From NCBI GenBank assembly GCA_019136135.1, contig JAGVUR010000078.1, forward strand, positions 28,673 through 92,672: a stretch of DNA of 64,000 nt, read 5' to 3'. Positions 9,275-18,661 of the stretch are shown here, in pieces. The stretch's first letter is position 1, and every line of letters starts with the position of its first letter. A program made the translations under genes and the position numbers. The DNA is from Verrucomicrobiota bacterium. GTDB lineage: Bacteria > Verrucomicrobiota > Lentisphaeria > Oligosphaerales > Oligosphaeraceae. The notes under the pieces were generated by a model. That model saw nothing but the letters and a program-made list of their open reading frames with translations. It was not told the DNA's origin and did not search any database.

Positions 9275-12160
9275 ATGTTCTCAATACTCGACACAAAATC
9301 GATTCCGCACCTGGACATGACCGCAACCTTGCTCCAGCATGATTGCGGTCTTCAGGTCATGGCGTTGGATTGTCCCGACAACGAGAACCTCTGCGCAACC
9401 GCATTCCTCACGATCCCAAGCAACAGTACCGGAGTACAGCATATCATCGAGCATTGCGTCTGCGAAGGATCGCTCAACTATCCCGTCAAATCGCCGTTTT
9501 CAGAACTTGACAGGACCAGCATGGCGACATTGCTCAATGCCTTCACCTACAACGACCACACCGTCTATCCCTTCGCCTCGACAAACCAAGCCGATTTCTT
9601 CAACCTTTGGAACGTCTACTGGGATTGTGTCTTCCACCCTACCTTCAAACCGGAAACCTTCCATCAGGAAGGATGGCACCTGGAATGGAGCAACCCAAAA
9701 AACTTCAACTCGAAACTGCTTGAAAACGGCATCGTGCTCAATGAAATGAAGGCCGCAATGGCTGAACTTGACGCCATCATCGAAAACGAAATCCTGAAAC
9801 TCCTGATCCCTAAATCTGCACTCGCGCACAACTCTGGTGGAACGCCGGAGCAAATCGTCAAGCTCGACTACAAAAACCTCCTCAAATACTACAAAGACAA
9901 CTACTCGCCTGCAAAAGCAAGAGTATTGCTCTACGGAAATATCCCACTCCAACAAAAACTCGATTTCATCGAAAAACAGCTGGAGTCGATGGACATCGAC
10001 ACGCCTGCCATACAAAAGCCCAAACCCATAGCAACAGAACTGAAGGCATTCACGAAACCAAGACGAAAAACCGTCAAAATCGTACCGGAATTCAATGACC
10101 GGAATTCGGATGCCTGGGCCATCGCATGGCTAGCCGTACCACGTGCGGACCAAGTCCAAAAACTCATCGCCGAATTGATTGACTCAATCCTCTTTGACAA
10201 CGATGGCGCACCGCTTAAAATGGCAATCCTCGAATCCGAACTCGCTGACGACCTGTCCGCAATATCCGGGTTCAATTCCGATGCGCCCGAACTCGTATTC
10301 ACTGTCGCAACAACGGGGACAAATTCAAAAAACACACGCAAACTCAAAAAAATCGTACTCGATACACTGGAACAATTCGTCAAGACCGGACCGACGCAAC
10401 AGCAGCTCGAAGCAGCCCTTAGGCAACTGCAAGTCGAAAAACTCGAAATAAACAACCAGATCCTATACACGCTGATCGACAATGTGTTTGATGCATGGCT
10501 CCGAGACGAAAACCCAATCGACGCACTCGACTCGCTGAAACAACTCGAACAACTGCAGAACATCCTCGAAAACAACCCTGAAATCCTACAGCAGTTCGTC
10601 AAGGAACGCATCTTGGACAATCAACATTGCGCCGAAATCACATTCATCGCAGATAAAACCTTGGCACGGCAACGTGCCGAAGAAGAAGCCATCCGCCTGC
10701 ACAACCTCAAGACTGCCCTTTCCACTGACCAAAAGAGAACGATCGCGCAAAACCAAGCCAAGCTCCAGGAGCTCCAAGCCAAACAGGATTCACAAGAAGC
10801 TCTCGATACCCTGCCTAAACTCAAGCGATCCGATATCTCGCCCTACCCAATCCCAGTCAATCCAATCAATATCGCACCACAAGGACAAGTACCAATCCTG
10901 TCAGAAGCGATACCGACAAATAAGATCAACTACCTGAAAATCGCTTTCGACATCAGCAATTTCGAGCCGGAAGACCTGGAGGCCATCTCCTTCTTCGTCA
11001 CGATGCTCAACCACCTCGGGACAAAAGAACTCGACTATGCCCAATTTGACGAACGGCTCGCAGCATGCGGCGCAGCAATCGAAGCGGATTATGCCTTCAG
11101 CTTCCCCGCAATACCACAACTGAAACCCACGGCAATCCTGACGTTCAAACTCTATTCGCTAGACCAAACATGGCAACGAACAATGGACTGCCTCGACGAC
11201 AGACTGCACAATACCGTCTTCACAGAACACAAGAGAATCCTAGACCTCTTGCGACAACGATGGGCAAAAGCACGGCAAAACCTGCTCACGGACGCTCACG
11301 CATACGCAAAAACAAGAGCCGCAGCAGGGCTGACAAAACAGACGACCGCCAACGAAACCTGGACCGGATTGACACATATCGCCAAGACTAAATCACTTGC
11401 AAATCCAAGCAAACGAGAACTTGACAGCCTCATCGGCAAGTTCGAGCGCCTCTTCCGAACGCTTTCGAATGCGACTCCGCTCCTCGTGTCCCATGTGGGA
11501 CCGGAGAGTGCGCGAGACCAGCTCCTGGAACACTTTTCAGGCATCTCCTCCAAACCAAAAGAATTTCCTGGCTTGTGCGAGACGAATCCTTTTCTGAAAC
11601 GACAAACCGAATCCTTTGCGATCAGCGGCCAAGTCGGCTCGATTGCCCTTGCCTTCAAGGCACCTGACTTCTTCTCGCCACACACTGCCGCCCTTGCTAC
11701 CCTGGCTGAACTCCTGGACACTGGTCCTGTATGGGAAAATATAAGAATCCAAGGTGGAGCCTACGGAGCATCCTGCCAGTATCTCCCGTATAGCGGACTG
11801 ATGATCTTCAGCTCTGCACGGGATCCAAATCCAAGCCGGTCGCTGGAAGCAGTTCATTCCATACTCAAACAAAACCACAACTGGACACAACGAGACCTGG
11901 ACGGAGCGATCATCTCCCAGCTGAAGGACGCTCCAATGAGACCAGCGGCAAGACGCGACTTCATCCTACACGCAAACCTGGCTGGACTCTCCTACGAAAT
12001 CAGAACCCAATATCGGCAAAACCTACTCAATCTCACACTCGATGACCTGAAGGCCGCCGAACAGGCAATCGATCCATCGGACGCAAACGCATGCATCATC
12101 GGCACAAAACGCCAAATCCAGAACCTCGACGCGTCAACACTACAACTCAAACATCTCTGA
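9275..12160 (+). CDS. M16C-family zinc metallopeptidase (presequence protease-like)
   Basis: This ~961-residue protein resembles PreP/Cym1-type M16C peptidases, which enclose and degrade short unfolded peptides. The inverted zinc motif HIIEH is at residues 56-60, with the third ligand likely E157 in IVLNEMKAAMAE. SPFSELDRTSMATLLNAFTY and YPFASTNQADFFNLWNVYWD are typical of the first catalytic domain. A second non-catalytic M16 half follows. No signal peptide is visible, so it is probably cytosolic. A TTG at 9251 gives 8 more residues but lies right at the preceding terminator; neither start has a clear ribosome site. The stop is 7 bases before the next gene. Confidence 0.85.
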   Translation: MFSILDTKSIPHLDMTATLLQHDCGLQVMALDCPDNENLCATAFLTIPSNSTGVQHIIEHCVCEGSLNYPVKSPFSELDRTSMATLLNAFTYNDHTVYPFASTNQADFFNLWNVYWDCVFHPTFKPETFHQEGWHLEWSNPKNFNSKLLENGIVLNEMKAAMAELDAIIENEILKLLIPKSALAHNSGGTPEQIVKLDYKNLLKYYKDNYSPAKARVLLYGNIPLQQKLDFIEKQLESMDIDTPAIQKPKPIATELKAFTKPRRKTVKIVPEFNDRNSDAWAIAWLAVPRADQVQKLIAELIDSILFDNDGAPLKMAILESELADDLSAISGFNSDAPELVFTVATTGTNSKNTRKLKKIVLDTLEQFVKTGPTQQQLEAALRQLQVEKLEINNQILYTLIDNVFDAWLRDENPIDALDSLKQLEQLQNILENNPEILQQFVKERILDNQHCAEITFIADKTLARQRAEEEAIRLHNLKTALSTDQKRTIAQNQAKLQELQAKQDSQEALDTLPKLKRSDISPYPIPVNPINIAPQGQVPILSEAIPTNKINYLKIAFDISNFEPEDLEAISFFVTMLNHLGTKELDYAQFDERLAACGAAIEADYAFSFPAIPQLKPTAILTFKLYSLDQTWQRTMDCLDDRLHNTVFTEHKRILDLLRQRWAKARQNLLTDAHAYAKTRAAAGLTKQTTANETWTGLTHIAKTKSLANPSKRELDSLIGKFERLFRTLSNATPLLVSHVGPESARDQLLEHFSGISSKPKEFPGLCETNPFLKRQTESFAISGQVGSIALAFKAPDFFSPHTAALATLAELLDTGPVWENIRIQGGAYGASCQYLPYSGLMIFSSARDPNPSRSLEAVHSILKQNHNWTQRDLDGAIISQLKDAPMRPAARRDFILHANLAGLSYEIRTQYRQNLLNLTLDDLKAAEQAIDPSDANACIIGTKRQIQNLDASTLQLKHL

Positions 12161-12167
12161 TCCAAGC

Positions 12168-12815
12168 ATGAAAACCATCCTGGACATCGTCGATTCTTGC
12201 CCCAATCCCATCCCGGAAAACGCAATCCCAAGGATTGGACAAACAGCCTTCGACAGGGCAGTCCCCCAACTTTTCAGGCTCAAGCAACCCTTTGCAATCG
12301 CCCAGGATTGCATTTTGGATCCCGACCAAATCAAACGACTCGCAGATACCTCGGCAAGACGCAAAACCCCTGTCGCGCTACTCGGCTCGCTCAGGACACT
12401 GCCGGCATTCGCGAGACTCAAGGAAATCATCAACTCGAACCGCCTGGGCGAGATCGCGAGAATCATCGTGCATATTCCAAACGACAACCAAGCAATCCAC
12501 ATCGTCGATGCCGCCGCATGGCTAGATCCAAACGCCAATGTCATTCTCCATTCGCAACAACAGGCAACAATCGAGATACAAGGCTCAGTCGCTAACGCAA
12601 ACCTGCAACTCAACAACAACCTCAATGGCGCAACGATCGAAATAAAATCACGTCAATTCTCAAAAACGATCGATGTCAACTACGCAAACCCGCATGACGC
12701 CGAAATACACATCCTTACACGCACAACACCCAATAAATCACGTTGGATAATACTCAAAAACCCGCAAGACCACCTCGACGCAATCAACCTGCTCCATGCC
12801 GCTACCGCAAAGTGA
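12168..12815 (+). CDS. Unrecognised 215-residue protein, possibly a Gfo/Idh/MocA-derived remnant
   Basis: I do not recognise this protein with confidence. Residues ~55-100 (LADTSARRKTPVALLGSLRTL, then FARLKEIINSNRLGEI) resemble the hinge of Gfo/Idh/MocA oxidoreductases, where a basic segment is followed by F-x-x-x-K-x-x-I-x-x-G-x-L-G-x-I. The N-terminal GxGxxG nucleotide-binding fold is missing and the total length is well under the usual ~340, so it would be catalytically unusual. The C-terminal half has beta-rich repeated N/I/T segments. It starts 7 bases after the peptidase gene, which suggests co-transcription. Confidence 0.5.
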   Translation: MKTILDIVDSCPNPIPENAIPRIGQTAFDRAVPQLFRLKQPFAIAQDCILDPDQIKRLADTSARRKTPVALLGSLRTLPAFARLKEIINSNRLGEIARIIVHIPNDNQAIHIVDAAAWLDPNANVILHSQQQATIEIQGSVANANLQLNNNLNGATIEIKSRQFSKTIDVNYANPHDAEIHILTRTTPNKSRWIILKNPQDHLDAINLLHAATAK

Positions 12816-12906
12816 TTCTATCATGGCCTGCCTTGTTTTTACGGACAACCCATTGCTCAGGGAAAAATTCCCTGGCTTGATTTGAAAATCTCGAATATGG
12901 ATATAC

Positions 12907-12918
12907 ATTTATAGTTCG
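12907..12918 (+). promoter_or_regulatory. Second copy of the candidate ribosomal-operon promoter element
   Basis: ATTTATAGTTCG is identical to the string at 6359-6370 and lies 45 bases before the rplM start. A CAGGGAA/TTCCCTG hairpin (12858-12874) precedes it, as a similar hairpin precedes the first copy. Confidence 0.45.
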
Positions 12919-12962
12919 TCATATTTTCTAACCAATCCATCTTAGATAGAAGAGAATTAGCC

Positions 12963-13406
12963 ATGGAACAGAAGACCTACCTTCCGAAAGTCAACGAAAT
13001 CGAGCGCAACTGGCATGTGATTGATGCCGACGGGCTCGTTCTCGGCCGCCTTGCCGTACAGATCGCAAACATCCTTCGCGGCAAAAACAAAGCCATCTTC
13101 ACCCCGCACTTGGATTGCGGCGACTTCGTCGTCGTCATCAACGCAGAAAAGGTTGTTTTGACTGGTCGCAAGAGCACGGACAAGATCTACCAGGACTATT
13201 CCGGCTACATCGGCGGTTTGAAGGAGCAGACTGCTGACGTTGTTCGGGCCAAGAATCCCGAACGCATGATCCTGGATGCCGTTTGGGGCATGATGCCGAA
13301 GGGCAGGCTTGGTCGCGCCCAATTCAAGAAGCTGAGAGTTTACGCTGGTCCGGATCATCCGCACGCGGCTCAGAAGGCTCAGCCTCTTGCCATCACTCTG
13401 TCATAA
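12963..13406 (+). CDS. rplM: Ribosomal protein uL13
   Basis: This 147-residue protein is large-subunit protein L13, an early assembly protein. [29 protein letters not shown] and [26 protein letters not shown] are diagnostic. The start is supported by AGAAGAGAA upstream of the ATG. It forms the conserved rplM-rpsI pair with the next gene, 43 bases away. Confidence 0.97.
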   Translation: MEQKTYLPKVNEIERNWHVIDADGLVLGRLAVQIANILRGKNKAIFTPHLDCGDFVVVINAEKVVLTGRKSTDKIYQDYSGYIGGLKEQTADVVRAKNPERMILDAVWGMMPKGRLGRAQFKKLRVYAGPDHPHAAQKAQPLAITLS

Positions 13407-13449
13407 TCAATATCATTAACATAGTCAAGTCCTAGGAGTCCAAGAAAAA

Positions 13450-13845
13450 ATGTCCGAAGTTACAGAGTACATCGCCATTGGCAGGCGCAAGTCCGCCAGC
13501 GCCCGTGTCAGGTTGCGTCCCGGCACCGGCAAGATTATCGTCAACAAGCGTGAGTTTGAAGACTACTTCCCAACCGAATCCATGCGCGGATTCGCAGTTC
13601 AGCCGTTGGTCCTCACCGGCAAGCAAGCAGACTTTGACGTGGTCGCCAACATTTCCGGCGGTGGAAACATAGGTCAGGCAGGTGCCCTCAGGCACGGAAT
13701 CACCCGTGCCCTCATGGAGTACAACGCAGAATTGAGGCCGATTCTCAAGGCAGCTGGCATGGTCACCCGCGACTCCAAGGAAAAGGAAAGAAAGAAGCCC
13801 GGTCGCCCAGGCGCACGCAAACGCTTCCAGTTCTCCAAGCGTTAA
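13450..13845 (+). CDS. rpsI: Ribosomal protein uS9
   Basis: This 131-residue protein is small-subunit protein S9, whose C-terminal tail contacts the P-site tRNA. AIGRRKSASARVRLRPGTGKI, the central GGGNIGQAGALRHGITRAL and the basic end KKPGRPGARKRFQFSKR match the family throughout. TAGGAG lies at 13432-13437, about 12 bases before the ATG. A strong terminator follows, closing the rplM-rpsI operon. Confidence 0.97.
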   Translation: MSEVTEYIAIGRRKSASARVRLRPGTGKIIVNKREFEDYFPTESMRGFAVQPLVLTGKQADFDVVANISGGGNIGQAGALRHGITRALMEYNAELRPILKAAGMVTRDSKEKERKKPGRPGARKRFQFSKR

Positions 13846-13887
13846 TCATCTTCTCGCCGCTTAGAAGACGATTTCATGTTCCCATTG

Positions 13888-13925
13888 ACGGGCGTCGATT
13901 CCTATATCGTCGCCCGTTTTCTTTT
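13888..13925 (+). terminator. Terminator after rpsI
   Basis: ACGGGCGTCGAT (13888-13899) pairs with ATCGTCGCCCGT (13906-13917) with one mismatch, and a T-rich tract (TTTCTTTTT) follows. It lies 42 bases after the rpsI stop. Confidence 0.85.
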
Positions 13926-13957
13926 TCCAATAGCATTTACAAAAGGACAAGGATCCA

Positions 13958-14980
13958 ATGAATACGAAAGTCGCAATCGTCGGGGCATCAGGCTACGCAG
14001 GAGAAGAATTGCTTCGGATCCTGCTCAAACACCCAAACGTTACCATTACTTGCATCACATCAAGGCAAAACGCAGGGCGGCAAATCGGGGAATTCTTCCC
14101 GAGATTCGTCGAGGCGGACCTGGCATTCTCAACACCCGACGCCGATGACATCGCCGCCAAGGCGGACATCGCATTCCTCGCACTCCCACATGGACTCGCG
14201 GCGGAATACGCAGAGCCGCTCGTCAACAAGGGAATCAAGGTCATCGATATCTCCGCCGACTTCAGGCTCAGAGACACGAACGTCTACAAGCAATACTACA
14301 AAAACGACCATCCGGCGCCAGCCCTCCTCCACAAGGCCGTCTATGGATTGCCCGAACTCTATCGCGACCAGTTGAAATCAGCCCAGCTAGTCGCTTGCGC
14401 AGGTTGCTATGTGACCTCGGTCCTGCTCCCGATGACCGCCATGCTCAAGGCGGGAATCATCGAAACCAATGGCATCGAAGCGATTTCGCTGTCCGGAATA
14501 ACGGGTGCCGGACGCAAGGTCGACCTCCCCTACATCTACCCCGAATGCAACGAAAGCATGAGGCCCTACACCGTTACCGGGCATCGCCACCTCCCCGAAA
14601 TGGAGCAGGAGCTGGCAGTCGCTGCAGGAGTCGACGAGGTGAAAATCAACTTCATTCCGCACCTGATCCCAGTCAATCGCGGCATCCATTCAACGATCCT
14701 CGCCTACGCAAAACCAGGCGTTGACGACCAGGCAGCACTCGATTGCCTAAACCAAGCATACAAAAACGAACCCTTCATACGCATCCTCAAAAAAGGACAG
14801 CTCGCAGATACAAAACACGTCACGATGACCAATTTCTGCGAAATCGGCTGCGCCTACGACAAGAGAACAAACAGAATCATCGTTTCATCGGTCATCGACA
14901 ACCTGACCAAGGGCGCTTCAGGACAGGCAGTCCAAATCATGAATATCATCTGCGGCTACGATGAAACGACGGGCCTCTAA
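13958..14980 (+). CDS. argC: N-acetyl-gamma-glutamyl-phosphate reductase
   Basis: This 340-residue NADPH-dependent enzyme makes N-acetylglutamate semialdehyde in arginine synthesis. The Rossmann motif GASGYAGEEL is at residues 9-18, and the active-site cysteine is C150 in VACAGCYVT. HRHLPEMEQEL and the HLIPVNRGIHSTI segment are also typical. AAAGGA precedes the ATG. No other arg gene is nearby; it stands alone between the ribosomal operon and bamA. Confidence 0.95.
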   Translation: MNTKVAIVGASGYAGEELLRILLKHPNVTITCITSRQNAGRQIGEFFPRFVEADLAFSTPDADDIAAKADIAFLALPHGLAAEYAEPLVNKGIKVIDISADFRLRDTNVYKQYYKNDHPAPALLHKAVYGLPELYRDQLKSAQLVACAGCYVTSVLLPMTAMLKAGIIETNGIEAISLSGITGAGRKVDLPYIYPECNESMRPYTVTGHRHLPEMEQELAVAAGVDEVKINFIPHLIPVNRGIHSTILAYAKPGVDDQAALDCLNQAYKNEPFIRILKKGQLADTKHVTMTNFCEIGCAYDKRTNRIIVSSVIDNLTKGASGQAVQIMNIICGYDETTGL

Positions 14981-15016
14981 TAACATCGCTTTCAACGCAT
15001 TCTGACGCTTTGCATA

Positions 15017-15070
15017 TTTCGAACTTGCAATTAACTTATTGAATTGCATTTTTACCATCCTTTCGAACTT
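15017..15070. promoter_or_regulatory. Small repeats upstream of bamA
   Basis: TTTCGAACTT occurs at 15017-15026 and again at 15061-15070. Between them, TGCAATT (15026-15032) and AATTGCA (15042-15048) form an inverted repeat. They sit 27-80 bases before the bamA start and could be a regulator site; the role is speculative. Confidence 0.25.
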
Positions 15071-15096
15071 AATCCATTTCCTTAACGGAGAGCAAA

Positions 15097-17508
15097 ATGA
15101 GCCACCTCTCGCTCGCTTCATCAAAACGAAAATTCCTCGCTTCCGTAGCACTTTTCCTTATCTGCGCTCTGGGGGCAAATGCGGCAACCATCGAGAAAAT
15201 CGCCGTCATTGCGGACGCCAAAAATGCGGGATTCATCCAGGAAGCACTGGCGGACAGGGTCTACCACCTGATACGTACCCAGGCAGGACAGGAACTCTCG
15301 GATAATATCCTGGCGGACGATATCAAGGTCCTGATGAAATCAGGCGCATTTGACGACGTCAAAGTCGAACGCGTCGACCTCGGCAACAACAAGGTCGGCC
15401 TCAACTTCATCGTCAAGCCCAAGCCAATCGTCGTCGACTACACGATCAAGGGAAACGAAAAGTACAAAACCAAAAAGCTTAACAAGCTCATCGTCCTGGA
15501 AAAAGGGAAGCCCTTGGACGAACGCAAGCTCGCCACATCGCGCAAGGCGATCCTGGAAAAGTACAGGAACGCAGGATATTACGGCACTGAAGTCACAACC
15601 TCGCAGGACAAGGTGGAAGAGACGGAAGGCGTCAAGGTCACATTCCTCATCAACGAAAAACCGCGTTGCAAGCTCAAAGGAGTCGGCTTCACCGGCAATA
15701 CGGCTTTCACTGTAAGTGAACTCAAGGACATCGTCGTCACAAAAAGACAGCTCTGGAGATATATCTTCAGATTTGGCAACTACTACAACGAATACCAACA
15801 CGACCTTGACAAGGAAGCTCTCAGAAAAGCCTACCACGCCAAAGGATACCTGGATTTCGAAGTCATTGAAATCGAAGAACAAAAACTCGAAGACGGGAAA
15901 TGGGTCTTCCTCAATTTCAAACTCCAGGAAGGCAAGCCCTACAAGGTCTCCGCTATCGATATCACAGGAAACACTGCATTCACAAAAGAAGAACTCCTTG
16001 CAAAAACAAAACTCGAAGTCGGCGGAACCTATGATGCAGACCAGGAAGCCAGAGACGTCGACCTGATGAAGGCATACTACGAAGTACTCGGATACCTCGA
16101 TCTCAGATTCTATCCCAGGCATGAGAAAAACTCCGAAAAAAACGAGGTCGCTATCGAATACAGGGTCTCAGAAGGCAACATTTGCAAGATCAGGGACATC
16201 ATCATCACAGGAAATGAACAGACACAAGACAAGGTCATACGCCGAGAATTGGCCATCCACTCAGACGACCTCGGAAACAACGCGCGCATCAGACTCTCGA
16301 AAAACAGATTGATGAACCTGGGGTATTTCGACAAGGTCGACATCATGCCCGCAATCACTGATACACCCGACCTCAGAGACCTCAGAATCGAACTTGAGGA
16401 AAAACCAACGGGACAAATCTCGCTTGGCGCGGGATTCTCAACGGATGACTCCGCAATCGGCTTCGTCGAATTCAACGAAACCAACTTCGACCTCTCAAAA
16501 ATCTTCCTCGGCGACTGGCCGCCAAAGGGAGCCGGACAAAAATTCCGCGCACGCCTTCAGGTTGGCTCCGAAGTCTCAAACGCATCGATCTCCTTCACCG
16601 AGCCTTGGTTCCTTGACAGGAGACTTAAATTCGAAAACGAAATCTTCTACAACAACCGATTCGAAAACGAATATGACCAGAGAAACATCGGACTCGGCTC
16701 CATGATCTCATGGCCGGTCGAATTCATAATCCCAGGAACAGAACACAAGGAATCATGGGAAATGGGCGTCGGAATCAGAATCGAATTCATCGACATCACC
16801 GACGTCGACAACACAAGGGACGACTTGGACAACCTTGACCCCGACTGGCTCGATCGCTGGTACCAAAACTCCGGCGTTGTCCGCGATCGTATCATCTTCG
16901 ATGACGAAGACTCCTACGTCGTCAACAGGCTTATCTGGCGCGTCGCCCGCGATACCAGAAACTCATTCCGGTTCCCCAGCCGCGGCTCTCTGATCTCACT
17001 CCAAGCTGAATACGTCACCACAGCGCTTGGAAGCTATGAAAACTACGGGAAAATCGAACTCGCAGCCGCTAAATACATCCCGGTCTTCAGGGACGTCGTC
17101 ATGAAAACAGGCGCCAACTTCGGATCCGGAACAGGCGAAAAAGCCGCTATTTTCGACAGATACTTCGCAGGCGGCATCGGCACCATGCGTGGATTCAAGA
17201 GAAGAGACGTCGCACCTGTTGACGCATTTGACGATCCTCTCGGCGGCAATACCATCTTGACGGGTACAGTTGAATTCCTCAAGCCCGTCAAGGACTTCAT
17301 GTACTTCTGCACCTTCGTCGACGTCGGCAACGTCTGGTGGGATGCCTTTGAAGTCGATCCTTCGGATCTAAACGTATCCGCCGGCATTGGTGTCCAGTTC
17401 AAGGCACTTCCGATCAACCTCTACTACGGCTACCCAATCCGCACCGGATACGACCACTTGGACGGCAAATCCGGGCGCTTCCACTTCAACATCGGCTACA
17501 CGTTCTAA
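15097..17508 (+). CDS. bamA: Outer membrane protein assembly factor BamA
   Basis: This 803-residue Omp85 protein inserts beta-barrel proteins into the outer membrane. A signal sequence (hydrophobic FLASVALFLICALGANA) is followed by several POTRA repeats over residues ~30-410, seen as recurring I-x-G-N-x-x-F/Y-x-x-x-x-L patterns. The rest is a beta-barrel with the L6-loop R-G-F motif in GGIGTMRGF at about residue 698. The protein ends in phenylalanine, as outer membrane proteins do. Its presence indicates a true outer membrane. The neighbouring Lpt permease fits an envelope biogenesis group. Confidence 0.93.
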   Translation: MSHLSLASSKRKFLASVALFLICALGANAATIEKIAVIADAKNAGFIQEALADRVYHLIRTQAGQELSDNILADDIKVLMKSGAFDDVKVERVDLGNNKVGLNFIVKPKPIVVDYTIKGNEKYKTKKLNKLIVLEKGKPLDERKLATSRKAILEKYRNAGYYGTEVTTSQDKVEETEGVKVTFLINEKPRCKLKGVGFTGNTAFTVSELKDIVVTKRQLWRYIFRFGNYYNEYQHDLDKEALRKAYHAKGYLDFEVIEIEEQKLEDGKWVFLNFKLQEGKPYKVSAIDITGNTAFTKEELLAKTKLEVGGTYDADQEARDVDLMKAYYEVLGYLDLRFYPRHEKNSEKNEVAIEYRVSEGNICKIRDIIITGNEQTQDKVIRRELAIHSDDLGNNARIRLSKNRLMNLGYFDKVDIMPAITDTPDLRDLRIELEEKPTGQISLGAGFSTDDSAIGFVEFNETNFDLSKIFLGDWPPKGAGQKFRARLQVGSEVSNASISFTEPWFLDRRLKFENEIFYNNRFENEYDQRNIGLGSMISWPVEFIIPGTEHKESWEMGVGIRIEFIDITDVDNTRDDLDNLDPDWLDRWYQNSGVVRDRIIFDDEDSYVVNRLIWRVARDTRNSFRFPSRGSLISLQAEYVTTALGSYENYGKIELAAAKYIPVFRDVVMKTGANFGSGTGEKAAIFDRYFAGGIGTMRGFKRRDVAPVDAFDDPLGGNTILTGTVEFLKPVKDFMYFCTFVDVGNVWWDAFEVDPSDLNVSAGIGVQFKALPINLYYGYPIRTGYDHLDGKSGRFHFNIGYTF

Positions 17509-17518
17509 GCTTTCTTGA

Positions 17519-17551
17519 ACCGTGGCGGGATTCGGAACTTTTCGCCACGGT
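17519..17551 (+). terminator. Hairpin between bamA and the LptF/G-like gene
   Basis: ACCGTGGCG (17519-17527) pairs perfectly with CGCCACGGT (17543-17551). There is no T-run after it, so it may attenuate rather than end transcription. Confidence 0.4.
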
Positions 17552-17563
17552 CATGCCCCATGA

Positions 17564-18661
17564 ATGAAGACACTCACCCTGTATTTGACCAGAAACATTC
17601 TCGTCAGCACCGCCATCGCCTTGGCGGTGTTGACATTTGTCATGCTTTCAGGTCACTTCTTCAGGGCTTTTGACCTTCTCGCACGCGGCGTTTCCCCAGC
17701 TTTCATCGGCGAGTTCCTCCTGCTGATGGTTCCTGACATGCTCCGCTTCACGCTCCCGCTTTCGATTCTGGTCGCAACGGTCCTGATCTTTGGCAGAATG
17801 TCATCGGACAACGAAATCGTCGCCCTGAAGGCAAGCGGAATCAGCCTCTGGCAAATCATCGCTCCGGGCTTGGCGATCGCGACCGCATTCTCAATCATTT
17901 GCCTCTTGATCTCCCTGGTGATCTCGCCAAATTGCCGATACAAGGCTGAGCAACTCAGGTGGTCTGCACTGGCGAATGCGCCGATCTCACTCATCGAACC
18001 AGGCGTCTTCACCAAACTCTCGCCCAAATGCCACATCCGAGTCGGAAGCAGGGTTGGAGACGAATTGGAAGACATCCACATCATCCTCCATAATTCGGAC
18101 AACGCCATCCAGGACATCGTTGCCAAACGCGGCAGACTCCATATCGATACCGAAGCGCGGCAATTTGAACTCGAGCTCAACGAAGCCCAAATCTCGGATT
18201 TCGCCTTTGGAACGCAATACGCACTTCCCAAGCGGCATCTCGCCGCAACCGCAATCAAACTCCCGATCGACCTCGCATCATCGCAATCCAAGAAAAGCCT
18301 TGTCAGAAAACCCAAGTTCATGACCGTCAAAATGCTCTTTGGAAGAATCAAATTGCTTCAGGAAGAGGGGCAGGACGTCACGGGGTTGATGACCGACCTT
18401 CACAACAGACTTTCACTTTCGCTTTCGCCAATCTCATTCCTGCTTCTGGGAATCCCTTTCGGGATCCGCGGGAAGCGCTCCGAACTCTCCGTCGGACTAC
18501 TGATTTGCGTCGTCTTGGCACTGGGGTTCTACGTCTTCCTTCTGTTGGCAGGAATGCTTGAAAAGCAGCCACAGCTCCACCCTGAGCTAATCGTCTGGCT
18601 ACCTAACATACTCTATCAAACAGGCGGGTTGCTCGCCTTGCGCAAAATCGGAAAACACTAA
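17564..18661 (+). CDS. LptF/LptG-family LPS export permease
   Basis: This 365-residue inner-membrane protein belongs to the YjgP/YjgQ family, the permease half of the LptB2FG transporter that extracts lipopolysaccharide. Three membrane segments lie in the first ~125 residues (ILVSTAIALAVLTFVMLSGHF, then around FTLPLSILVATVLIFGRMSSDNEIVALKASGISL). A periplasmic beta domain occupies ~130-270 and three further segments follow ~280-360. The S-D-N-E-I-x-A-L-K-A-S-G-I segment is the family signature. Only one paralogue is present here, so F and G cannot be told apart. Its TAA shares an A with the lepA start codon. Confidence 0.85.
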   Translation: MKTLTLYLTRNILVSTAIALAVLTFVMLSGHFFRAFDLLARGVSPAFIGEFLLLMVPDMLRFTLPLSILVATVLIFGRMSSDNEIVALKASGISLWQIIAPGLAIATAFSIICLLISLVISPNCRYKAEQLRWSALANAPISLIEPGVFTKLSPKCHIRVGSRVGDELEDIHIILHNSDNAIQDIVAKRGRLHIDTEARQFELELNEAQISDFAFGTQYALPKRHLAATAIKLPIDLASSQSKKSLVRKPKFMTVKMLFGRIKLLQEEGQDVTGLMTDLHNRLSLSLSPISFLLLGIPFGIRGKRSELSVGLLICVVLALGFYVFLLLAGMLEKQPQLHPELIVWLPNILYQTGGLLALRKIGKH

